Origin: Candidatus Latescibacterota bacterium
Lineage (GTDB): Bacteria > Latescibacterota > UBA2968
Direction of reading: 5' to 3'
NCBI GenBank assembly: GCA_022821275.1
Contig: JAJEDY010000030.1
Span: forward strand, 1 to 64,000
DNA length: 64,000 bases
Positions within the stretch are counted from its first letter, which is position 1, and every line of letters starts with the position of its first letter. Under the pieces are notes generated by a model. The model made no database searches and was not told the origin of the DNA. It was given only the letters and a program-made list of their open reading frames with translations. Positions 1-8,906 of this stretch are shown in pieces. Both the position numbers and the translations under genes were made by a program.

Positions 1-1419
1 CAACAGCAACCCAATATTTTGCTATTCATCACCGATCAACAGCGCTCCGACACCATGGCGTGTTATGGCAACGACTGGATCCAGGCACAGAACATGAACG
101 CCCTCGCCAATGAGAGCTTTGTCTTCGAAAACCCCTATTGCACGCAACCCGTCTGCACGCCATCGCGCGCCACCCTCGTAACGGGACTGTATCCACATTC
201 CGCCGGAATGACCAAAAACAACATCCTGCTCAACCCGGCAATCAAATCCATCGCAGAAATGACATCAGACACCTACCACAAAGCCTACTACGGCAAATGG
301 CATCTGGGCAAAGAAACAACGCGACAACACGGATTTGACGAATGGCTACCCGTCTTTGAACTGCCCTGGGTCATCGACCATCCGGACACACCCTATCACC
401 AGTTCCTGGTGGAAAATGGAATCGAACCAGACAAAACAACAGAAGCCGGACACCGCGTATTCTCCGGACAACTGCGCGCAGACTTACCCGAACACCTGTC
501 CATGGTATCCTTTTTATGCGACGAAGCCGCCCGCTTCTTAATGGCAGAGCGCGACAAACCCTTTATGCTCCAGGTCCATTGCCCCGAGCCACATCCCCCC
601 GTCTCCGGACCCATGAAACATGTACACGACCCGAACAAAGTGCCTGTCGGTCCCGCATTCACGCGCTATCCTGAGGGCGCATCGCTATTCAACAGACTGA
701 GAGCAGAACGCAATATACGACCCGATAGTTCCCCTGAAGAACAACACACCGCAGAAGCAAAACTGCGCAAATTCCGCGCGGAATACTACGGCACCGTCAC
801 ACTCGTAGATCGTGCCCTGGGCAGACTGATGGACGCCCTTGAAAAATCCGACCATGCCGACAACACCATCGTCGTACTCAGCTCTGACCACGGCGAAATG
901 GCGGGCGACCAGGCCATGCGGGAAAAACGCGCATTCTACGAACCATCCGCCAAAGTACCGCTCCTCATGCGGATCCCCCATCTCGGGCGCGAACACCGAA
1001 TGATCCCCGGCAACATCGGCCATATCGACCTCGTCCCCACCTTATTAGACCTCATGGGACAACCCGTGCCCGACCACCTGCAAGGCACCAGCCGGGTACC
1101 CGTCCTCGAAGGCAGAGAAACGCTCGACGATAACGACGTCTTCATTCAATGGAACGGACTGGGAGATCGCAACCTCGGCTCACCGCAGATCAACTTAATC
1201 GCCACCCTCCCCTGGCGCTCAATCGTAACAGCCGACCGATGGAAACTCAACCTGTGTGCAGGCGACCAATGCGAATTATTCGACCTGAACAGCGACCCCC
1301 ACGAACTCACCAACCTATTCGACGACCCCGAACACAGAGATCGCATCCGCAAAATGGCGGCAAAAATTCGCCTCTGGCAACATGAAACAGGCGACGATGC
1401 GCCATTACCTACTGTATAA
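1..1419 (+). CDS. Sulfatase (formylglycine type), 5'-truncated by window edge
   Basis: Hydrolyses sulfate esters, probably on a sugar or polysaccharide. The frame is open from base 1 (residues QQQPNILLFITDQQR), so the true start lies upstream and this entry is partial. The family metal-binding N-terminus (PNILLFITDQQ) is followed by the C-T-P-S-R signature, whose Cys is converted to formylglycine by the anaerobic/aerobic maturase (family knowledge). A second metal site is visible as SSDHGEMAGDQ. No signal peptide can be judged because the N-terminus is missing. The next gene, an aldo-keto reductase, starts 18 bp downstream with its own Shine-Dalgarno, suggesting one catabolic operon. Substrate cannot be told from sequence. 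Confidence 0.93.
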   Translation, partial: QQQPNILLFITDQQRSDTMACYGNDWIQAQNMNALANESFVFENPYCTQPVCTPSRATLVTGLYPHSAGMTKNNILLNPAIKSIAEMTSDTYHKAYYGKWHLGKETTRQHGFDEWLPVFELPWVIDHPDTPYHQFLVENGIEPDKTTEAGHRVFSGQLRADLPEHLSMVSFLCDEAARFLMAERDKPFMLQVHCPEPHPPVSGPMKHVHDPNKVPVGPAFTRYPEGASLFNRLRAERNIRPDSSPEEQHTAEAKLRKFRAEYYGTVTLVDRALGRLMDALEKSDHADNTIVVLSSDHGEMAGDQAMREKRAFYEPSAKVPLLMRIPHLGREHRMIPGNIGHIDLVPTLLDLMGQPVPDHLQGTSRVPVLEGRETLDDNDVFIQWNGLGDRNLGSPQINLIATLPWRSIVTADRWKLNLCAGDQCELFDLNSDPHELTNLFDDPEHRDRIRKMAAKIRLWQHETGDDAPLPTV

Positions 1420-1437
1420 GCTCAGGAGAAATACCTC

Positions 1438-2460
1438 ATGAACACAATCAAAACGCGAACCGTTGGACGAACAGGCCTCGCAGTAACCGAAATGGGCATG
1501 GGCGGCGCGCCCATAGGTGATCTATTCGAACTCGTAAGCGAAACACAGGCGCAAGACACCTTACAAGCTGCATGGGATGCGGGCATCCGATACTTCGACA
1601 CAGCCCCCTTTTACGGCTATGGCAAAAGCGAACACCGCCTCGGCCATTTTCTGCGCCAACAGAACAGAGAAGAATTTGCCATCTCCACCAAAGTCGGACG
1701 CGTATTAAAAGCCACGCGCGACCTCAAAACATTTGACAAAGACATGTGGATTGGCGGCTTGCCCTTTGAATACGCCTTTGACTACAGCTACGACGGCATC
1801 ATGCGATCTTATGAAGACAGCCTCCAGCGACTGAGCTTGCACGCCGTAGATCTGCTCCTCATCCACGACCCCGATTACTTCTTTCACACCTCCGAAGACA
1901 TGGTAACCGCCACCCTCGCTCAAATCTACACAAGCGGCTGGCGCGCCCTGGACGAACTGCGATCAAGCGGACAAATCAAAGGCATTGGCGTGGGCCTCAA
2001 CATGCTGGGACTTATCCCCCGATTCTTAGACATGCTCGATATCGACTTCTTCATCGTCGCCATGCCCTACACCCTCCTCGACCAGGATCCACTGGACGAG
2101 GAATTTCCAAAATGCGCCGAACACGGCGCCGACATCGTCATCGGCTCCGTATTTGCCTCGGGCATCCTCGCCACAGGACCCGTTGAAGGCGCATTATACG
2201 CATACGACACCGCAACCTCAGAAATCCTTGAAAAAACCCGCAAAATAGAAACAATCTGCAATGCACACAACGTACCGCTCCCCGCGGCAGCCATCCAATT
2301 CCCACTCGCACACCCCAGCGTCGCCGCCATCATCCCCGGTGCCCTCAAACCCGAATACATCCATACAAACATCAAAAACTACCAGCACCCCATACCCGCA
2401 GACCTCTGGGCAGAACTAAAATCCGAGGGCTTACTGCGAGAAGACGCGCCGACACCATGA
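1438..2460 (+). CDS. Aldo/keto reductase (aldose-dehydrogenase-like)
   Basis: Cytoplasmic NAD(P)-dependent oxidoreductase of a TIM-barrel family, 340 residues, full length. The catalytic tetrad is readable: Asp54 and Tyr59 in FDTAPFYGYG, Lys85 in ISTKVGR and His143 in LLIHDPD. The overall pattern resembles L-fucose / D-threo-aldose dehydrogenases, but that sub-assignment is inference. The ATG is preceded by an AGGAG-type site in CTCAGGAGAAATACC. It follows a sulfatase by 18 bp and is likely co-transcribed, fitting oxidation of a desulfated sugar. Confidence 0.93.
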   Translation: MNTIKTRTVGRTGLAVTEMGMGGAPIGDLFELVSETQAQDTLQAAWDAGIRYFDTAPFYGYGKSEHRLGHFLRQQNREEFAISTKVGRVLKATRDLKTFDKDMWIGGLPFEYAFDYSYDGIMRSYEDSLQRLSLHAVDLLLIHDPDYFFHTSEDMVTATLAQIYTSGWRALDELRSSGQIKGIGVGLNMLGLIPRFLDMLDIDFFIVAMPYTLLDQDPLDEEFPKCAEHGADIVIGSVFASGILATGPVEGALYAYDTATSEILEKTRKIETICNAHNVPLPAAAIQFPLAHPSVAAIIPGALKPEYIHTNIKNYQHPIPADLWAELKSEGLLREDAPTP

Positions 2461-2531
2461 GAAGTGTGATCCGCAGATGACGCAGATAAACGCAGATGAA
2501 AAAGAGAGCTGTAATGTAGGAAGTTTGATGA

Positions 2532-2569
2532 GACGACAATCGTCATCGCGGCAGGGTGTAAGCCGCGAT
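2532..2569. repeat. Two tandem hairpins downstream of the aldo-keto reductase
   Basis: The 147-bp gap after the aldo-keto reductase contains a 5-bp hairpin (GACGA/TCGTC, 2532-2544) directly followed by a perfect 8-bp hairpin (ATCGCGGC at 2545-2552 and GCCGCGAT at 2562-2569). No T-tract follows, so this looks more like an intergenic repeat element than an intrinsic terminator. Just upstream (about 2470-2500) is low-complexity text repeating GCAGATGACGCAGATAAACG-like units. Confidence 0.5.
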
Positions 2570-2607
2570 CCACGCGTCCAGAGCAAGACATCGAAAAAAG
2601 AAAAATC

Positions 2608-2808
2608 ATGATAAATGATACAGTCCTGATAATAATCCTGACAATTCTGCTTTCACTATGCATATTCACATATTTCAATATCAAAAGCCAGAGAATAAAG
2701 ACATCCTTCTTCAAATCAAAATTTTGGGAAATCTACATATTAATTGCGATATGCCTGAATTTACTCGCAATTTTGTTGATCCTTTTAGAAAAATGGGAAA
2801 TTATATAA
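2608..2808 (+). CDS. Small two-helix membrane protein (hypothetical)
   Basis: 66 residues with two hydrophobic stretches (about 3-22 and 42-60) separated by a basic loop (KSQRIKTSFFKSK), as expected for a small membrane hairpin protein. The start is ATG; only an A-rich, weak ribosome site (GAAAAAAGAAAAATC) precedes it. The base composition is AT-rich compared with the flanking enzymes. It precedes another unrecognised membrane gene. I recognise no family, and the alternative that this is non-coding AT-rich sequence is realistic. Confidence 0.35.
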   Translation: MINDTVLIIILTILLSLCIFTYFNIKSQRIKTSFFKSKFWEIYILIAICLNLLAILLILLEKWEII

Positions 2809-2856
2809 GGTAGGATTCAGCCGCACGCGCATGAAAACACCAACCGGAGACGATTC

Positions 2857-3390
2857 ATGATCCACTCACACGCGCTCATTAAAGTCGCCTGCAAAATTCT
2901 CGGATTGACATTTCTGGTAAATGTCGTGAGTATGCTTGGAATCATACCCCAGGGATTTTTAATGATCCAAGCCGATACGCCAGCAAGTGGGATTTATGGA
3001 TATTTCGCTCTGCCGTTTCTCTATATCATCTTCGCCTTTGTATTTATAAAATATGCCGATGCAATCGCGCAAAAATTGGATCCTGTTGAACGGGAAATTG
3101 AAATTTCACCCGACAACAACTGGCCCCAGATACTTTACAACGTGGGCGTTCGGCTCATCGGGATCTATATGATCGTCACAGGCTTACCCAAAGTGATCAA
3201 TGAGGGCATTAAAATTGTTGCATCGTATCAAAAATCTATACTTGCACCTCAGCATAGTTCAGTTGTACTCCTGCATATCTGGTCAGAGGGAATCGCCGCT
3301 ATAATCTATCTGGGTCTGGGAATCTATCTGCTCGCAGGCGGGTCTCTGCTATCAAAGTTAGAGAATGTTATGAATCGAGATAATGACTGA
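2857..3390 (+). CDS. Hypothetical four-helix membrane protein
   Basis: 177 residues with about four hydrophobic segments (roughly 8-32, 45-66, 93-112 and 136-162) and a charged loop (DPVEREIEISPDNNW) near the middle. The ATG has a CCGGAG site a few bases upstream. I do not recognise a family. It ends 23 bp before the Gfo/Idh oxidoreductase gene. Base composition is lower in GC than the following enzymes, which hints at a different origin. No catalytic motif is visible. Confidence 0.7.
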   Translation: MIHSHALIKVACKILGLTFLVNVVSMLGIIPQGFLMIQADTPASGIYGYFALPFLYIIFAFVFIKYADAIAQKLDPVEREIEISPDNNWPQILYNVGVRLIGIYMIVTGLPKVINEGIKIVASYQKSILAPQHSSVVLLHIWSEGIAAIIYLGLGIYLLAGGSLLSKLENVMNRDND

Positions 3391-3413
3391 ATTTTAATGA
3401 AAGGACCTTAATA

Positions 3414-4385
3414 ATGGAAACAGTAAAATGGGGCATCATCGGTTGTGGTAACGTATGCGAAGTCAAAAGTGGTCCGGGCTTTTACAAAGCGGACCACTCA
3501 GAACTCGTCATCGTCATGCGCCGGGACGGTGAAAAAGCCGCTGACTTCGCCAAACGCCACGGCATATCCCAATCCACCAACAACGCCGACGAAGTCATCC
3601 ATCATCCCGACGTCAACGCCGTGTACATCGCCACGCCGCCCTCCACACACTGCGACTATGCCCTGCGCGTCGCCGACGCGGGCAAACCCTGTTACGTCGA
3701 AAAACCCATGGCCATGAACCACCGCGAATGCGAACAAATGGTCGAAACCTTCAAAGCCAAAAACCTCCCCCTCTTCGTCGCCTATTACCGCCGCGGACTC
3801 CCGCGCTTCACAAAAGTCCGCGAACTCCTCCGCGAAGGCGCAATAGGAACCCTCACATCTGTACACATCGTCCAATACGGCAAACTCGACACAAACCCCA
3901 ACAACTGGCGATTCGACCCATCCATCGCCGGCGCGGGCAAATTCCTCGACCTCGCATCACACGGCATCGACATCCTCGACTTCCTCGTCAGCCCCATCAC
4001 CCGAGCCAGCGGGTACGCGCTCAACACGGGCGGAACGTACGAAGCCGAAGACGTAACAACCGCTGCATTCGAATTTGAAAGCGGCGTCGCTGGCACAGGC
4101 ATCTGGAACTTCCACGCCGACCACGCCGACAACCGCATCACATTCACGGGATCCGAAGGCGAAATCCAAACCCCCGTCTTTGCAGACACCGACATCATCC
4201 TCAAACGCAACGGCACAGAAGAACACATCTCCGCACCCAATCCCCCACACGTCCAACAACCCCTGATACAAACCATCGTCAACGAACTGCGCGGCGAAGG
4301 CCAATGCGTATCCACCGGTGAAAGTGGTGCCCGTGCATCCTGGGTCATGGACCAGTGTCTGATCACCTACTACGGCGAGCGATAG
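3414..4385 (+). CDS. Gfo/Idh/MocA family oxidoreductase
   Basis: NAD(P)-dependent sugar or inositol-type dehydrogenase, 323 residues, cytoplasmic. The N-terminal Rossmann fold shows GIIGCGNV (residues 8-15) and the diagnostic EKP motif at 96-98 (YVEKPMAMN). The C-terminal alpha/beta domain contains the substrate-side stretch FLDLASHGIDILDFL with the usual Asp/His pair. An AAAGGA site lies 8-10 bp before the ATG. It is followed 28 bp later by a carbon-nitrogen hydrolase on the same strand. Family members oxidise or epimerise sugars; the substrate here is unknown. Confidence 0.95.
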   Translation: METVKWGIIGCGNVCEVKSGPGFYKADHSELVIVMRRDGEKAADFAKRHGISQSTNNADEVIHHPDVNAVYIATPPSTHCDYALRVADAGKPCYVEKPMAMNHRECEQMVETFKAKNLPLFVAYYRRGLPRFTKVRELLREGAIGTLTSVHIVQYGKLDTNPNNWRFDPSIAGAGKFLDLASHGIDILDFLVSPITRASGYALNTGGTYEAEDVTTAAFEFESGVAGTGIWNFHADHADNRITFTGSEGEIQTPVFADTDIILKRNGTEEHISAPNPPHVQQPLIQTIVNELRGEGQCVSTGESGARASWVMDQCLITYYGER

Positions 4386-4413
4386 TTATACCTTTTTGCG
4401 AAAGGAGAACACC

Positions 4414-5361
4414 ATGAAAACCGTAAAACTCCTCAGCATCTCATTCCCCAGAGGTGGGTACAAAAACGTAGAACAAAACGTAGAACACATGGTGCGCCAC
4501 CTCGAAGAAACAGCCCCATATCGCCCCGACTTTGTATGCTTCACCGAAGTCGCGCGAGAACTCGGCTGTCCGCAAGACAGCGAAGCCTGGATGGGCGAAC
4601 CCATACCTGGTCCCACAACCGAAGCCCTTGGGAAAGCAGCCGCGGAAATCGGCACCCATGTCATCGTCGGCATGCAAGAACGGTGGGAAGACCAGACCTT
4701 CAACGCAGCCGTCCTCATCGGCCGAGACGGAAACGTCATGGGCCGCTACCACAAAGTGCAACCCACAGTCAACGAAATGGAACGCGGCACCCTGCCCGGC
4801 ACACAGGCCAACACATTCGCCACAGACTGCGGTCGCGTGGGCATGTGCATCTGTTTTGACCTCAAATTCCCCGAAGTTGCCATGATGCTCGCCCGCTCGG
4901 GTGCGCGCATGGTCTTCTTCCCCAGCATGTTCAACGGCGGCATGCGACACGCTGCCTGGGCACGCGACTACGGCGTCTTTCTCGTCGTCAGCCAATCTCA
5001 GGAAAGCTCCATCACCGACATGTGCGGCCACCGCCTCGCCTGGCAAGGCTATAGTGAACCCCTCGTAGAACAGGGCAAACTCCCACCCTTTGCATTTGCC
5101 GAAATCAACGCAGACACCAAAGCGTACCACCTCGACTTCAACCAGAACAAACTCGGCGACATACACAGCACCTATGGCGCGGGGGTCCGCATCCACATCA
5201 TGCGCCCCGAAGCCACATTCGTACTCGAATCCCTCATGGACGACATATCCGTAGAAGACATCGAAACAGAATTTGAACTCGAAGACCTGTGGACCTATTA
5301 CGACCGCTCGCGCGCCATGCGCGGCGAATGTCTCACAGAACCCGTCGCAATCACAAACTAA
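4414..5361 (+). CDS. Carbon-nitrogen hydrolase (nitrilase superfamily)
   Basis: Amidase/carbamoylase-type enzyme of 315 residues. The Glu-Lys-Cys triad is visible: Glu45 (CFTEVARE), Lys114 (RYHKVQP) and Cys147 (GMCICFD). The start chosen is the ATG at 4414, preceded by AAAGGAG; an in-frame TTG six codons earlier would place the ribosome site inside the gene. The C-terminal ~50 residues go beyond the core fold and hold the acidic stretch SVEDIETEFELEDLW. It sits between Gfo/Idh and DUF1080 genes with a 12-bp gap to the latter, implying one transcript. Confidence 0.93.
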   Translation: MKTVKLLSISFPRGGYKNVEQNVEHMVRHLEETAPYRPDFVCFTEVARELGCPQDSEAWMGEPIPGPTTEALGKAAAEIGTHVIVGMQERWEDQTFNAAVLIGRDGNVMGRYHKVQPTVNEMERGTLPGTQANTFATDCGRVGMCICFDLKFPEVAMMLARSGARMVFFPSMFNGGMRHAAWARDYGVFLVVSQSQESSITDMCGHRLAWQGYSEPLVEQGKLPPFAFAEINADTKAYHLDFNQNKLGDIHSTYGAGVRIHIMRPEATFVLESLMDDISVEDIETEFELEDLWTYYDRSRAMRGECLTEPVAITN

Positions 5362-5373
5362 CAAGGAGGCTTT

Positions 5374-5952
5374 ATGCAACTCTTCGACGGCAAAACCCTC
5401 AACGGCTGGGCAGCCACTGGCAATCCCGACGGCTGGATTGTGGATCACGGCTGCCTCTTCTGCACCGCAGAACAAGGAAAATACCTGTACTACACAGAAG
5501 ACCAGTTCAAAAACTTTGAACTCTCGCTCGAATTCAAACATCCCCCCAAAACCAACAGCGGCGTCTTCTTCCGCTGGACCGATCTGGACAACCCCGTGCA
5601 AACCGGCATAGAAATCCAAATCCTGGACACGTATGGTCACGAACCCGCAACCACCAAATGCTGCGGCGCAGTCTATGATTTGCAAGCCCCCACGCACAAC
5701 ACCTGCAAACCCGCGGGCGAATGGAATCACATGATCCTCTACACCATGGACAACATCATCCGCGTCACCTTAAACGGCGAGCAAATCACCGACATGGACC
5801 TCAATCGCTGGACCACGCCGAACCAGAACCCCGACGGCACGCGCAACAAATTCAACCGCGCATTCCGAGAAATGACCGAAGCCGGGTACATCGGCCTTCA
5901 AGACCACGGCAACCAGATCTGGTTCCGCAACATAGAAATCGAAAAACTCTAA
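5374..5952 (+). CDS. DUF1080 family (3-keto-disaccharide-hydrolase-like) protein
   Basis: 192 residues with the DUF1080 beta-sandwich pattern: LFDGKTLNGWAATG at the N-terminus, FELSLEFKHPPKTNSGVFFR in the middle and GYIGLQDHGNQIWFRNIEI at the end. Members bind or cleave carbohydrate and are very common in sulfatase-rich genomes. There is no signal peptide, which is unusual since many relatives are exported. An AAGGAGG site precedes the ATG. Last gene of the first run, immediately followed by a hairpin. Confidence 0.92.
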   Translation: MQLFDGKTLNGWAATGNPDGWIVDHGCLFCTAEQGKYLYYTEDQFKNFELSLEFKHPPKTNSGVFFRWTDLDNPVQTGIEIQILDTYGHEPATTKCCGAVYDLQAPTHNTCKPAGEWNHMILYTMDNIIRVTLNGEQITDMDLNRWTTPNQNPDGTRNKFNRAFREMTEAGYIGLQDHGNQIWFRNIEIEKL

Positions 5953-5972
5953 CACACGACGCGATAACAAAC

Positions 5973-6003
5973 AGGCGCGACCAGGGCGGTCGCGCCTGCC
6001 TTT
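5973..6003 (+). terminator. Hairpin terminator after DUF1080 gene
   Basis: A perfect 10-bp stem, AGGCGCGACC (5973-5982) with GGTCGCGCCT (5988-5997), a 5-nt loop, and a short GCCTTTACC tail. It lies 20 bp past the stop codon and separates the catabolic run from the M16 pair. Confidence 0.75.
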
Positions 6004-6019
6004 ACCGCGAATATCCAAT

Positions 6020-7537
6020 ATGAAGTACTACGCACACATCGCTATTCTTGCGTGCCTCTTGCCGTGTACCTGCACGGCCTACGAACTTATCGGCACAGCG
6101 ACATTATCTGAAACACTCGTCGCACAGCACTACACCATCAACCCTCTGCTCGACGCCGTCATCGTCGTTGATCGCACCATCCCGTCCTTTGAATACCAGA
6201 CATTCTACTGCGCGGGTTTTGCAGATGAAGACGAAGGCGAACAAGGACGGCTCCACTTTTTAGAGCATATCATGATAGACAGAGGAAGCTATGAACCGGG
6301 CGAACTCAAACAAATTATCGCCGACAATGGCGGGCAAAGTCACGCCGCGACATATCATCATTTTACGCGTTTTACACTGAGATTTCCAAAGGACAAATTT
6401 GATCTCGCCGTCGAGATAGACCGCAACATATATTACAACACAATAATTGATGAAGAAGTCGTCGAAAAAGAAAAAAAGATCGTGCTGACAGAAAGAAGCC
6501 AAAGACTGACGCGACCAGAACGCCGATCTGAGAATTATTTTTACGGTTTTATCTATGGAAAGAAAAATTTTAATGGCATTGGCGCAGAGACATTTATTCA
6601 ACAACTCGAACCCGTTGGTTTGAAAAATTACTACGAAAATTTCCTGCGCGAGCAAAAAAGACTCATCGTTATCATCGGCGATGTGGATATCGACCATGTC
6701 CTCACCAAACTCGATGAGGCTTATGGCAATGATATAGCACCGGTCAAAGTGTACGCACCCCAATCCCCCGACCGCGACGTACTTGGAAAAAGATTAAAAC
6801 GCTCATCGAACAATCTCAACTTTACCATATTCAGGAAGGGCTGGTACATCCCCAATTTAGGCCATCGCGACTATGCGGGTTTGCTCATTGTGGAACGTCT
6901 GTTGGAAAAGCCCTCAAATTCCCTGCGCGCTTCTCTGGTCGATTCCCGACTCGCAAAATCTTTCAGCGTCTCAGTACGCAGCTATAAGGGATTCGGCTTG
7001 ATGACTTGCTATGCAGAACTGCCCCATAATACATCCAGAAATACGATCCAAGACATGATCCATGTGGCATTGGCGAATCTGAAAAGCATTTCTGATGCAG
7101 AACTCAATGCCGCCCGAAACCAGAAGTTGAATACTCTGTATTCCGCATTTTACAACCGATCGAGCATGGCGACTTCATTTGGCGGCGCATTTGCCCACGC
7201 CGGTGACCCCTTGTTATATCCAAAATTGATACAAGACCTTAAATCCATCCGCCCAGAAGACATTCCGCCCATCATCGATCAATATCTGAAAGATGACAAT
7301 TCATTCACCCACTCCCTCACAGAGATAGAACAAAAACAACCGTCTGCGCGAAAGCCCCGAACCTTTGGACACTATGCAGGTATCGTATCGGTATTGGTCG
7401 GTTGGCTAACGCTATTAGGCGGTATTGTCGCGCTATTTGTATGGAAAATAAAAAAATCGCAGAGAAAGACCTGGACGACTTCCCCTGCTTTTCAAAAGGT
7501 AATGCTCAATGAAAAGATTTTTAATCCTGATATTTAG
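6020..7537 (+). CDS. M16-family zinc metalloprotease (catalytic), membrane-anchored
   Basis: 505 residues. A signal peptide (KYYAHIAILACLLPCTCTA) precedes an insulinase-like domain with the inverted zinc motif H-F-L-E-H at 79-83. The third ligand region is about 75 residues on (EEVVEKEKKIVLTER). A C-terminal hydrophobic helix (about 458-483) followed by KIKKSQRKT suggests anchoring in the inner membrane with the domain outside. Bacterial M16B enzymes usually work with an inactive partner; the next gene overlaps this one by 29 bp and fits that role. Base composition is more AT-rich than the preceding operon. Confidence 0.9.
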   Translation: MKYYAHIAILACLLPCTCTAYELIGTATLSETLVAQHYTINPLLDAVIVVDRTIPSFEYQTFYCAGFADEDEGEQGRLHFLEHIMIDRGSYEPGELKQIIADNGGQSHAATYHHFTRFTLRFPKDKFDLAVEIDRNIYYNTIIDEEVVEKEKKIVLTERSQRLTRPERRSENYFYGFIYGKKNFNGIGAETFIQQLEPVGLKNYYENFLREQKRLIVIIGDVDIDHVLTKLDEAYGNDIAPVKVYAPQSPDRDVLGKRLKRSSNNLNFTIFRKGWYIPNLGHRDYAGLLIVERLLEKPSNSLRASLVDSRLAKSFSVSVRSYKGFGLMTCYAELPHNTSRNTIQDMIHVALANLKSISDAELNAARNQKLNTLYSAFYNRSSMATSFGGAFAHAGDPLLYPKLIQDLKSIRPEDIPPIIDQYLKDDNSFTHSLTEIEQKQPSARKPRTFGHYAGIVSVLVGWLTLLGGIVALFVWKIKKSQRKTWTTSPAFQKVMLNEKIFNPDI

Positions 7538-8846
7538 CTTTATTCTACTTGGTCCCCTATCTGCGTTTGCCGAAATTCCCAACCACCACATCTTTTATCG
7601 CACCGACAAACGCGCTCCCCTCACCAGAACCGAGATTGTCTTTCTCGGCGCGGGAACCGGTGCGGACTCCCCTTCGCAGATTGGCCTTGCACAAACAGTT
7701 AGAAAACTGATTTGGAAGACAGCCAAAAAACAGGGGCACATTGATCAACTCGAAGCACTGGGCACCCATCTAACTCTCACGACCAGCGAGACATACCAGG
7801 CCATCTCCATTTACGGCTTATCCGAGAACAGTGGCAAAGCCATAGAAATAGTCCGCGACCTGATATATAACCTCGCGTTTTCCGAGTATGATCTAAAATA
7901 TGTAAAATCACAACTAAGTGCCGATTACAAAAATGAGATCAAACGCCCAACCTATACACTGATAAAAAATCTGGCACTGTCACAAACCCTTGGCGTCACG
8001 AAAACGCGCTCATTAAAAACGCTGAATGATCTCTCACTACAAGACATCGGACAATACGCGGACCGGCTTCTGAAAACAGACGTGGTATTCTTTAAAGTCC
8101 TCTCAGACCGCGATTCATCTGAAATTGCGAACTTACTTCGTCCCCTCACAGAAGAAAGGAAGATGCGCGGGCAGACGGGCGGCTTTGTACATTCATTGAA
8201 TTTACCATCGACAAATGCCAAAGTGGGTCCCACAGCTTTTATTTTTGAGGGTTATTCACATTTAAAAAATGTATTCTGTCGCTGGATGATCCCCTGCGGC
8301 CGCACGGGTGAAGAAAATTATATTCCAAACATGATATCGGACACGCTTGGCCGATCTCCTGAGTCCAGGTTGCTCTATAAATATTTCAGAGGAGAATTGA
8401 AATTGGTCTATGGGACTTCTTCCCGGTATCTATCCGAACAAAATGCCCGATATATCGAAATCTATGCCGATCCCCAACTCCATAATAGCGAAGAATTGAT
8501 CACCAAAATGTTCGACTTCATCCAAAACCTGCCCGACAACCCTCGCTTTTGGGAAACACTCAAAGAAGAGCGCGAAACCAACGACATATCTTTTGTCCAC
8601 GCCAGAACGCCACAGCAGAGACTCAACCGCGCGGTAAGCAGAGCCATTTACAAATCACCACGCCGCAAAGGCGGCTCTGATGCCGTCACCGATGATGAAG
8701 TGCGCGCCTTTCTCGAAAAATTCTTTGTACCGCAGAATATGATCATGATCTTCCTCGGTCCAAAAGATCGCATTACCGAAATTCTGAACACCCATTTGCC
8801 CAAAGTCGATATTCGCGTTCACAATGTCAAAGAATTGATTGAATGA
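7509..8846 (+). CDS. M16-like protein, non-catalytic partner
   Basis: 445 residues with a signal peptide (RFLILIFSFILLGPLSAFA) and an M16-type fold: FLGAGTGADSPSQIGLAQ near residues 38-57 matches the segment that would carry HxxEH, but no HxxEH is present. It is therefore probably the structural half of a heterodimer with the upstream catalytic protein. It starts inside the upstream gene (29-bp overlap, different frame), a sign of translational coupling. A strong terminator follows directly. Confidence 0.85.
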   Translation: MKRFLILIFSFILLGPLSAFAEIPNHHIFYRTDKRAPLTRTEIVFLGAGTGADSPSQIGLAQTVRKLIWKTAKKQGHIDQLEALGTHLTLTTSETYQAISIYGLSENSGKAIEIVRDLIYNLAFSEYDLKYVKSQLSADYKNEIKRPTYTLIKNLALSQTLGVTKTRSLKTLNDLSLQDIGQYADRLLKTDVVFFKVLSDRDSSEIANLLRPLTEERKMRGQTGGFVHSLNLPSTNAKVGPTAFIFEGYSHLKNVFCRWMIPCGRTGEENYIPNMISDTLGRSPESRLLYKYFRGELKLVYGTSSRYLSEQNARYIEIYADPQLHNSEELITKMFDFIQNLPDNPRFWETLKEERETNDISFVHARTPQQRLNRAVSRAIYKSPRRKGGSDAVTDDEVRAFLEKFFVPQNMIMIFLGPKDRITEILNTHLPKVDIRVHNVKELIE

Positions 8847-8848
8847 AA

Positions 8849-8886
8849 AAAGCCCACCTATGCCTCAGCAGGTGGGCTTTTTTTCT
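8849..8886 (+). terminator. Intrinsic terminator after M16 pair
   Basis: An 11-bp perfect stem, AAAGCCCACCT (8849-8859) with AGGTGGGCTTT (8870-8880), runs directly into a T-tract. The stem is A-rich on its 5' side, so it can also serve the converging gene on the other strand. Confidence 0.9.
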
Positions 8887-8906
8887 TACTTCACACTTCC
8901 CACGTC

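Noticed and set aside
4441-5730. Long minus-strand open frame opposite the hydrolase and DUF1080 genes
   Set aside because: It mirrors the codon bias of two well-recognised + strand genes and has no recognisable domain.
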